Shown: piece after piece, positions 54,284 through 64,000 of the stretch
Position numbering within the stretch: the first letter of the stretch is position 1
Layout of the letters: each line of letters opens with the position of its first letter
Origin: Apostichopus japonicus
Taxonomy: Eukaryota > Echinodermata > Holothuroidea > Aspidochirotida > Stichopodidae
Reading direction: 5' to 3'
Assembly (NCBI RefSeq): GCF_037975245.1
Contig: NC_092580.1
Location: forward strand, 35,063,001 to 35,127,000
DNA: 64,000 nucleotides
Notes under the pieces: generated by a model
What the model saw: the letters and a program-made list of their open reading frames with translations, nothing else
Databases searched by the model: none
What the model was told of the DNA's origin: nothing
Position numbers and translations under genes: made by a program

Positions 54284-54610
54284 CTAATTGGCAGGGTTGG
54301 AGTAGAGCCGAGTCCACAAGGCCTCGAGTCCTAGCAAAGTCCGAGTCCACATGGGTCCGAGTCCGACTGCATTGTTGAGCCTCTCTTGTGAACCGGACAT
54401 TATGGAAGAGGGCGTACCATACCAACCTATAGTTGAAACCTATAGACTTGACTTTTCCACACAAAAGCACAGGCCTTAGGGAACATACTGTATATAAAGT
54501 AGAAGGAAGGATAAGGAAAGTACAGAACAAACGGGCATATCTATGTATGTGGGAAGGGGTTACCCTCGAGACCACTGTGACCCACCAGAGTGACTTGGTA
54601 CTCATGGAAA

Positions 54611-57600
54611 GTAACATGTATGATGGATGGTATCAGTGACATGTATGATGGATGGTATCAGTGACATGTATGATGGATAGTATTAGTGACATGTATGATG
54701 GATGGTATCAGTGACATGTATCATGGATGGTATTAGTGATATGTATGATGGATAGTATTAGTGACATGTATGATGGATGGTATCAGTGACATGTATGATG
54801 GATGGTATCAGTGACATGTATGATGGATGGTATCAGTGACATGTATGATGGATGGTATCAGTGACATGTATGATGGATGGTATTAGTGATATGTATGATG
54901 GATAGTATTAGTGATATGTATGATGGATAGTATCAGTGACATGTATGATGGATGGTATCAGTGATATGTATGATGGATGGTATTAGTGACATGTATGATG
55001 GATAGTATTAGTGACATGTATGATGGATGGTATTAGTGATATGTATCATGGATGGTATTAGTGATATGTATGATGGATAGTATTAGTGACATGTATGATG
55101 GATGGTATCAGTGACATGTATGATGGATAGTATTAGTGACATGTATGATGGATGGTATCAGTGACATGTATCATGGATGGTATTAGTGATATGTATGATG
55201 GATAGTATTAGTGACATGTATGATGGATGGTATCAGTGACATGTATGATGGATGGTATCAGTGACATGTATGATGGATGGTATCAGTGACATGTATGATG
55301 GATGGTATCAGTGACATGTATGATGGATGGTATTAGTGATATGTATGATGGATAGTATTAGTGACATGTATGATGGATGGTATCAGTGACATGTATGATG
55401 GATGGTATCAGTGACATGTATGATGGATGGTATCAGTGACATGTATGATGGATGGTATTAGTGACATGTATGATGGATGGTATCAGTGACATGTATGATG
55501 GATGGTATTAGTGATATGTATGATGGATGGTATCAGTGACATGTATGATGGATGGTATCAGTGACATGTATGATGGATGGTATCAGTGACATGTATGATG
55601 GATGGTATCAGTGACATGTATGATGGATGGTATCAGTGACATGTATGATGGATGGTATCAGTGACATGTATGATGGATGGTATTAGTGACATGTATGATG
55701 GATGGTATGAGTGACATGTATGATGGATGGTATCAGTGACATGTATGATGGATGGTATCAGTGACATGTATGATGGATGGTATCAGTGACATGTATGATG
55801 GATGGTATCAGTGACATGTATGATGGATGGTATCAGTGACATGTATGATGGATGGTATCAGTGACATGTATGATGGATGGTATCAGTGACATGTATGATG
55901 GATGGTATCAGTGACATGTATGATGAATGGTATCAGTGACATGTATGATGGATGGTATTAGTGACATGTATGATGGATGGTATCAGTGACATGTATGATG
56001 GATGGTATCAGTGACATGTATGATGGATGGTATCAGTGACATGTATGATGGATGGTATCAGTGACATGTATGATGGATGGTATCAGTGACATGTATGATG
56101 GATGGTATCAGTGACATGTATGATGGATGGTATCAGTGACATGTATGATGGATGGTATCAGTGACATGTATGATGGATGGTATCAGTGACATGTATGATG
56201 GATGGTATCAGTGACATGTATGATGAATGGTATTAGTGATATGTATGATGGATGGTATCAGTGACATGTATGGTGGATGGTATCAGTGACATGTATGATG
56301 GATGGTATCAGTGACATGTATGGTGGATGGTATCAGTGACATGTATGATGGATGGTATCAGTGACATGTATCACGGATGGTATCAGTGACATGTATGATG
56401 GATGGTATTAGTGACATGTATGATGGATGGTATCAGTGACATGTATGATGGATGGTATCAGTGACATGTATGATGGATGGTATCAGTGACATGTATGATG
56501 GATGGTATCAGTGACATGTATGATGGATGGTATCAGTGACATGTATGATGGATGGTATCAGTGACATGTATGATGGATGGTATCAGTGACATGTATGATG
56601 GATGGTATCAGTGACATGTATGATGGATGGTATTAGTGACATGTATGATGGATGGTATCAGTGACATGTATGATGAATGGTATCAGTGACATGTATGATG
56701 AATGGTATCAGTGACATGTATGATGGATGGTATGAGTGACATGTATGATGAATGGTATCAGTGACATGTATGATGGATGGTATCAGTGACATGTATGATG
56801 GATGGTATCAGTGACATGTATGATGGATGGTATCAGCGACATGTATGATGGATGGTATCAGTGACATGTATGATGGATGGTATCAGTGACATGTATGATG
56901 GATGGTATCAGTGACATGTATCACGGATGGTATTAGTGACATGTATGATGGATGGTATCAGTGACATGTATGATGGATGGCATCAGTGACATGTATGATG
57001 GATGGTATCAGTGACATGTATGATGGATGGTATCAGTGACATGTATGATGGATGGTATTAGTGACATGTATGATGGATGGTATCAGTGACATGTATGATG
57101 AATGGTATCAGTGACATGTATGATGGATGGTATCAGTGACATGTATGATGGATGGTATGAGTGACATGTATGATGAATGGTATCAGTGACATGTATGATG
57201 AATGGTATCAGTGACATGTATGATGAATGGTATCAGTGACATGTATGATGGATGGTATCAGTGACATGTATGATGGATGGTATGAGTGACATGTATGATG
57301 AATGGTATCAGTGACATGTATGATGGATGGTATCAGTGACATGTATGATGAATGGTATTAGTGACATGTATGATGAATGGTATCAGTGACATGTATGATG
57401 GATGGTATGAGTGACATTTATGATGGATGGTATCAGTGACATGTATGATGGATGGTATGAGTGACATGTATCACGGATGGTATCAGTGACATGTATGATG
57501 GATGGTATCAGTGACATGTATGATGGATGGTATGAGTGACATGTATCACGGATGGTATTAGTGACATGTATGATGGATGGTATTAGTGACATGTATGATG

Positions 57601-59389
57601 GATGGTATCAGTGACATGTATCATGGATGGTATTAGTGACATGTATGATGGATGGTATCAGTGACATGTATGATGGATGGTATCAGTGACATGTTTGATG
57701 AATGGTATTAGTGACATGTATGATGGATGGTATCAGTGACATGTATGGTAGATGGTATCAGTGACATGTATGATGAATGGTATCAGTGACATGTATGATG
57801 AATGGTATCAGTGACATGTATGATGGATGGTATCAGTGACATGTATGATGGATGGTATCAGTGACATGTATGATGGATGGTATCAGTGACATGTATGATG
57901 GATGGTATCAGTGACATGTATGATGGATGGTATTAGTGACATGTATGATGAATGGTATCAGTGACATGTATGATGGATGGTATGAGTGACATGTATGATG
58001 GATGGTATCAGTGACATGTATGATGGATGGTATGAGTGACATGTATCACGGATGGTATCAGTGACATGTATGATGGATGGTATCAGTGACATGTATGATG
58101 GATGGTATGAGTGACATGTATCACGGATGGTATTAGTGACATGTATGATGGATGGTATTAGTGACATGTATGATGGATGGTATCAGTGACATGTATGATG
58201 GATGGTATTAGTGACATGTATGATGGATGGTATCAGTGACATGTATGATGGATGGTATTAGTGACATGTTTGATGAATGGTATTAGTGACATGTATCATG
58301 GATGGTATAAGTGACATGTATGATGGATGGTATCAGTGACATGTATGATGGATGGTATCAGTGACATGTATCACGGATGGTATCAGTGACATGTATGATG
58401 GATGGTATCAGTGACATGTATGATGGATGGTATCAGTGACATGTATGATGGATGGTATCAGTGACATGTATGATGGATGGTTTCAGTGACATGTATGATG
58501 GATGGTATTAGTGACATGTATGATGGATGGTATCAGTGACATGTATGATGGATGGTTTCAGTGACATGTATGATGGATGGTATTAGTGACATGTATGATG
58601 GATGGTATCAGTGACATGTATGATGGATGGTATCAGTGACATGTATGGTAGATGGTATCAGTGACATGTATGATGGATGGTATCAGTGACATGTATCACG
58701 GATGGTATCAGTGACATGTATGATGGATGGTATCAGTGACATGTTTGATGAATGGTATCAGTGACATGTATGATGGATGGTATCAGTGACATGTATGGTA
58801 GATGGTATCAGTGACATGCATGATGGATGGTATTAGTGATATGTATCATGGATGGTATTAGTGATATGTATGATGGATAGTATTAGTGACATGTATGATG
58901 GATGGTATCAGTGACATGTATGATGGATAGTATTAGTGACATGTATGATGGATGGTATCAGTGACATGTATCATGGATGGTATTAGTGATATGTATGATG
59001 GATAGTATTAGTGACATGTATGATGGATGGTATCAGTGACATGTATGATGGATGGTATCAGTGACATGTATGATGGATGGTATCAGTGACATGTATGATG
59101 GATGGTATCAGTGACATGTATGATGGATGGTATTAGTGACATGTATCGTGGATGGTATCAGTGACATGTATCATGGATGGTATCAGTGACATGTATGATG
59201 GATGGTATTAGTGACATGTATGATGGATGGTTTCAGTGACATGTATGATGGATGGTATTAGTGACATGTATGATGGATGGTATCAGTGACATGTATGATG
59301 GATGGTATCAGTGACATGTATGATGGATGGTATTAGTGACATGTATGATGGATGGTATCAGTGACATATATGATGGATGGTATTAGTGG
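54611..59389. repeat. 25-bp satellite array, about 190 copies
   Basis: Unit GTGACATGTATGATGGATGG plus TATCA. Variants include TATTA, GATAG, TATGA, TCACGG and GAATGG. Variant order repeats over longer distances: the pattern at 57383-57592 recurs at 57958-58167 (575 bp, 23 units). Both borders are slightly diverged. Confidence 0.98.
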
Positions 59390-60410
59390 ATGAGTTACTT
59401 TCACCCACGGGGATTCGACAGCAGTGCGGTTCTATCCCACAGAATTAAATCTGTGCTACAGCTTAATATAGTCAGTGTAATCTTGACATCAGGGGACAGA
59501 GTTTTCATTTGGGCTCTTTTTACTTACCCCAAGATTTGTGAAGTGGACATTATACACATACCGATCCGCATCCCTCCCAATACTGTGCTGAACCCGTGCA
59601 TTCCCCCAACCATAAATCAAGAAGATAGTACATATGGGCACTGCATAATTTATATTGAGGTATCAAATTCAAGGTTTATGTTGTGAGTGCACGCCTAAAT
59701 CCAGACTGATCTGTACATAATTAGTCTACAAACTTCACATAGACAGGCCAGCTGCAACCATGCAGGGACCTATAGATATATGCTGCTAGTTAGTTTATTC
59801 ACATCTGATTAAGATAACTATAAGAGCAAGAACCTCCTTTGTAGCAGTTATTTAGCCTTGTTTAACATGGAGCAGTCTACATAGTGGATTCACTGTCAAA
59901 TTTGTGAACACTCAGGATGCAAAATAATAGTTGATCTCATCCTCAGAGCTCATGATATCTTTATGGTTTGATTAAGATGCTTTTAGGAGCTTCACTGAAA
60001 ATATGCACTGTAGAGCCTCACAGTTGATTGTTTTGTATTGTGCAAGGTTTGCAATAATCACTAAGTAGCTTGTAATACTAATACCACGATGCAAATTCAA
60101 GCTCTTGCGTCTCATATTGTCCTTGTTCCTTCCAGTGATTGACTCGGCCTTCTGTACTTTCCTGGTATACTTTCAGACCCAGCAAACCAACTGCTCTTAA
60201 TTGTTAAACCTTTCATTCGCTCTTATTGTAGTAAAGATACTACTTTAGAAGTGTACAACACAGCCATAAATCACACAGCATGGCAATGTTAAAGTTAAGA
60301 GGTTCAACTTGACTTTTGTACTTGTAATAGAGCGACAATCCTAATCACACAAAAATAGCTAGTATATCCTGCCACATTATCAAGTAATGCTGGTGGACTT
60401 TGAATAGACT
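59390..60410. other. Non-repetitive right part of the candidate element
   Basis: No motif recognised. The plus frame at 59390-59686 (98 codons) begins in the end of the array, lacks a convincing start and matches no family I know. Confidence 0.45.
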
Positions 60411-60530
60411 CGGCCTCAAGTCCGAGTCCACAGAGGTCAGAGTCCGAGCCAAGTCCAATAGGAAAAGGACTTGAGTTCGGACTCGAGTCCGAGTCCGGAT
60501 TCGGGTTTTCCTACCCGACTCATTGGGACC

Positions 60531-63193
60531 ATTTGTTGCAAGTTCTATGTGTCACATTATTCAAGACATGTCCACTACTTGTGACTATTAGTTCCATGTT
60601 TTGTATGCCATGTAATTCACTGTACGCCATTTACATGAAACCATTATTTACAGGTCCACTACGCCATGTAATTCACTACATGTCAACTATTTGTGACTAT
60701 TAGTTGCAAGTACTATATGACATGAAATTCACTGTACGCCATATACTTTCAACCATTAGTTACAGGTCCACTACGCCATGTAATTCACTACATGTTAACT
60801 ATTTGTGACTATTAGTTCCATGTTCTGTATGCCATGTAATTCACTGTACGCCATTTACATGAAACCATTATTTACAGGTCCACTACGCCATGTAATTCAC
60901 TACATGTCAACTACTTGTGACTATTAGTTCCATGTTCTGTATGCCATGTTATTCACTGGACGCCATTTACAAGAAACCATTAGTTACAGGTCCACTACGC
61001 CATGTAATTCACTACATGTCAACTACTTGTGACTATTAGTTCCATGTTCTGTATGCCATGTAATTCACTGTACGCCATATACATGAAACCATTATTTACA
61101 GGTCCATTACGCCATGTAATTCACTACATGTCAACTATTTGTGACTATTAGTTCCATGTTCTGTATGCCATGTTATTCACTGGACGCCATTTACAAGAAA
61201 CCATTAGTTACAGGTCCACTACGCCATGTAATTCACTACATGTTAACTATTTGTGACTATTAGTTCCATGTTCTGTATGCCATGTAATTCACTGTACGCC
61301 ATATACATGAAACCATTATTTACAGGTCCACTACGCCATGTAATTCACTACATGTCAACTACTTGTGACTATTAGTTCCATGTTCTGTGTGCCATGTAAT
61401 TCACTGGACGCCATTTGCAAGGAACCATTAGTTACAGGTCCACTACGCCATGTAATTCACTACATGTCAACTATTTGTGACTATTAGTTGCAAGTACTAT
61501 ATGACATGTTATTCACTGGACGCCATTTACAAGAAACCATTAGTTACAGGTCCACTACGCCATGTAATTCACTACATGTCAACTACTTGTGACTATTAGT
61601 TCCATGTTCTGTATGCCATGTTATTCACTGGACGCCATTTACAAGAAACCATTAGTTACAGGTCCACTACGCCATGTAATTCACTACGTGTTAACTATTT
61701 GTGACTATTAGTTCCATGTTCTGTATGCCATGTAATTCACTGTATGCCATATACATGAAACCATTATTTACAGGTCCATTACGCCATGTAATTCACTACA
61801 TGTCAACTACTTGTGACTATTAGTTCCATGTTCTGTATGCCATGTAATTCACTGTACGCCATTTACATGAAACCATTATTTACAGGTCCACTACGCCATG
61901 TAATTCACTACATGTCAACTACTTGTGACTATTAGTTCCATGTTCTGTATGCCATGTAATTCACTGTACGCCATATACATGAAACCATTATTTACAGGTC
62001 CATTACGCCATGTAATTTACTACATGTTAACTATTTGTGACTATTAGTTCCATGTTCTGTATGCCATGTAATTCACTGTACGCCATATACATGAAACCAT
62101 TATTTACAGGTCCGCTACGCCATGTAATTCACTACATGTCAACTATTTGTGACTATTAGTTGCAAGTACTATATGACATGAAATTCACTGTACGCCATAT
62201 ACTTTCAACCATTAGTTACAGGTCCACTACGCCATGTAATTCACTACATGTCAACTACTTGTGACTATTAGTTCCATGTTCTGTATGCCATGTTATTCAC
62301 TGGACGCCATTTACAAGAAACCATTAGTTACAGGTCCACTACGCCATGTAATTCACTACGTGTTAACTATTTGTGACTATTAGTTCCATGTTCTGTATGC
62401 CATGTAATTCACTGTACGCCATATACATGAAACCATTATTTACAGGTCCATTACGCCATGTAATTCACTACATGTCAACTACTTGTGACTATTAGTTCCA
62501 TGTTCTGTATGCCATGTAATTCACTGTACGCCATTTACATGAAACCATTATTTACAGGTCCACTACGCCATGTAATTCACTACATGTCAACTACTTGTGA
62601 CTATTAGTTCCATGTTCTGTGTGCCATGTAATTCACTGTACGCCATTTGCAAGAAACCATTAGTTACAGGTCCACTACGCCATGTAATTCACTACATGTC
62701 AACTATTTGTGACTATTAGTTGCAAGTACTATATGACATGAAATTCACTGTACGCCATATACTTTCAACCATTAGTTACAGGTCCACTACGCCATGTAAT
62801 TCACTACATGTCAACTACTTGTGACTATTAGTTCCATGTTCTGTATGCCATGTAATTCACTGGACGCCATTTACAAGAAACCATTAGTTACAGGTCCACT
62901 ACGCCATGTAATTCACTACATGTTAACTATTTGTGACTATTAGTTCCATGTTCTGTATGCCATGTAATTCACTGGACGCCATATACATGAAACCATTATT
63001 TACAGGTCCACTACGCCATGTAATTCACTACATGTCAACTACTTGTGACTATTAGTTCCATGTTCTGTATGCCATGTAATTCACTGTACGCCATTTACAT
63101 GAAACCATTATTTACAGGTCCACTACGCCATGTAATTCACTACATGTCAACTACTTGTGACTATTAGTTGCAAGTACTATATGACATGAAATT
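60531..63193. repeat. 112-bp tandem array, about 24 copies
   Basis: Unit contains CCACTACGCCATGTAATTCA, CTACATGTCAACTACTTGTG, ACTATTAGTTCCATGTTCTG and CATGAAACCATTATTTACAG. A variant with GTTGCAAGTACTATATGACA recurs at about 60702, 61487, 62162, 62717 and 63168, and other variants (TGGACGCC, CAAGAAACC) alternate with TGTACGCC forms. Starts at the right edge of the candidate hAT-like element and stops about 28 bp before exon 4. Confidence 0.97.
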
Positions 63194-63220
63194 AATATGC
63201 TTCAATCTCCAATATTTTAG

Positions 63221-63391
63221 GTTTCAAGGAATATTTTTTATCTTTGGATCCGTACAACCACATAACTGATACGAGATGGTTTAAGGAGTACTGGGAAGCT
63301 ACGTTCAAGTGTAAATTTTCCGCCAGTCACAGTCGAATAGGGAGAAGTATGAACGACACGGAAGCGAAACAGCAACAGGGAATATGTAACG
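63221..63391 (+). CDS. Metabotropic glutamate receptor, coding exon 4 (last in window)
   Basis: Encodes residues 319 (split) to 375 plus one base. It reads GFKEYFLSLDPYNHITDTRW, FKEYWEATFKCKF, then a polar stretch ending QQQGICN. YF-SLDP-N and WF-E(F/Y)WE--F-C-F are the group II-like signature in late lobe 1/2 of the flytrap domain. Cys349 and Cys374 fit the conserved pair in this loop. Asn363 (NDT) is a possible glycosylation site. The donor is AACG/GTACGTG, strong and phase 1, as expected before the family's next segment (G-E/ERI...). The reading frame stays open to 63465, but that sequence does not resemble the family and is taken as intron. The lysine equivalent to Lys409 of mGluR1 and everything after it lie outside the window. 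Confidence 0.92.
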
Positions 63392-64000
63392 GTACGTGTG
63401 GAGATTACTTTGAAACTGAAACCATCTCTGTGTCTCAAACAGAGAGTAGAAACAAAAGAGAATAGCAAACATAAACCGCCATCGAGAGAAGAAAAGGAGT
63501 GTTGTGTGACATCATATTTGTCTTACAACTGTGAATTAATGGATTTTAACAGCTCATAAGAAACGAGTTTTCTCCGTTTCGGTCTTATTTTAAGTGACAC
63601 GAATGATATTTGCAAAGGCGTCCAAGAGCTTGCTTGGCTTATTGATGTTAAAATATCAAACTATTGATTAATAAATGCTGGTTAAAACCTAAACTGGCTG
63701 CAACATTTCACTTCCAAGTTAATGAATCCAGACTCCTGAAAATGATCTTCGAGTTTTGATATCGATCTCAATGTGTCAAAAAGGATTAAGATGATGTAAT
63801 AATTACGTAGGTGGCAAGGAAGGTTTAAGGGAGGCGCGATCAATAGTCCTTCCTTGATGTAAATGAACATGTGGGGTTCGGTTGGGGATCTTGATCAATA
63901 AGAAGCAAGTTATTGGGTCTGAGAATGGTAATGAGACCCTCTTTTAATAAAACTCTCCGCAGTTGTGAAGGCAGCATAACTCGTTACTGGAGCTGCACAA
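63392..64000 (+). other. Start of intron 4
   Basis: Begins with the donor GTACGTG. No further receptor exon, repeat or transposon end is recognisable up to the window edge. Confidence 0.7.

Larger units (their letters stand above)
54292..60518. mobile_element. Candidate hAT-like element enclosing the 25-bp array
   Basis: The left end CAGGGTTGGAGTAGAGCCGAG and the reverse complement of the right end, TCGGGTAGGA, agree at 7 of the first 10 bases. Both ends are rich in GAGTCC/GGACTC motifs, a pattern known at the ends of some animal hAT elements. The flanks are CTAATTGG (54284-54291) and CTCATTGG (60519-60526), matching at 7 of 8 as an aged 8-bp duplication. No transposase frame was recognised in the non-array parts (54320-54610 and 59390-60400). 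The short frames at 54150-54617, 54172-54378 and 54433-54639 look like chance products of the GAGTCC repeats. Confidence 0.55.
53817..63220 (+). other. Intron 3 of the receptor gene (9.4 kb)
   Basis: Donor GTATTT after 53816; acceptor AATATTTTAG before 63221. Phase 1 joins G to GT as Gly319, giving the family motif GF-EYF. Almost all of it is transposon- and repeat-derived. Confidence 0.9.

Noticed and set aside
54150-54617. 155-codon minus-strand frame
   Set aside because: Spans the GAGTCC-rich transposon end and unique flank; no domain, and the composition follows the repeat.
63392-63465. Extension of exon 4 to the stop at 63465
   Set aside because: A strong phase-1 donor (GTACGTG) sits where the family expects a junction, and the extra residues do not resemble any mGluR.

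Overview
The window is intron-rich, AT-rich animal DNA and very probably from an invertebrate. The only clear cellular gene is a metabotropic glutamate receptor (class C GPCR) on the + strand. Four coding exons are visible: 16226-16678, 46362-46578, 53532-53816 and 63221-63391. They join in phase (0, then 1, then 1, open at phase 1) with canonical GT/AG sites. Together they encode about 375 residues: a signal peptide and most of the Venus-flytrap glutamate-binding domain. The end of that domain, the cysteine-rich region and the seven-helix domain must lie beyond base 64000. Signature motifs look closest to the group II (mGluR2/3) branch. The species cannot be fixed from the sequence. The transposon types and the P2X7-like pseudogene would fit an echinoderm or a mollusc, but that is an inference.

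Layout. Bases 1-16225 lie upstream of the first coding exon. They hold a 5.4-kb 38-bp satellite, a 40-bp array, a nested DNA-transposon insertion (9964-12441) and two further arrays (40 bp and 49 bp). Intron 1 (16679-46361, 29.7 kb) holds ten or so unrelated minisatellites. It also holds a 1.1-kb fold-back element with long inverted arms (25216-26298) and a 3.2-kb TTAA-flanked DNA transposon (27071-30234). That transposon carries a broken gene for a P2X7-C-terminus-like domain. Intron 2 (46579-53531) holds a 41-bp array, a small hAT-like MITE, and an inverted pair of tRNA-derived SINEs around TA tracts and a 79-bp-arm hairpin. A further array ends about 60 bp before exon 3. Intron 3 (53817-63220) is mostly repeat. 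A 4.8-kb array of about 190 copies of a 25-bp unit sits inside a candidate 6.2-kb hAT-like element. It is followed directly by a 2.7-kb array of 112-bp units that ends about 28 bp before exon 4.

By my estimate tandem arrays make up roughly 40% of the window. At least sixteen have unrelated units, and many show higher-order structure. No functional RNA gene, CRISPR array or prokaryotic feature was found. Almost all short open reading frames here are chance products of the repeats. The most unusual items are the transposon-borne P2X7-like pseudogene, the nested insertions with readable target-site duplications, the SINE/hairpin inverted complex, and a 28-bp motif shared by two TA tracts 17 kb apart.
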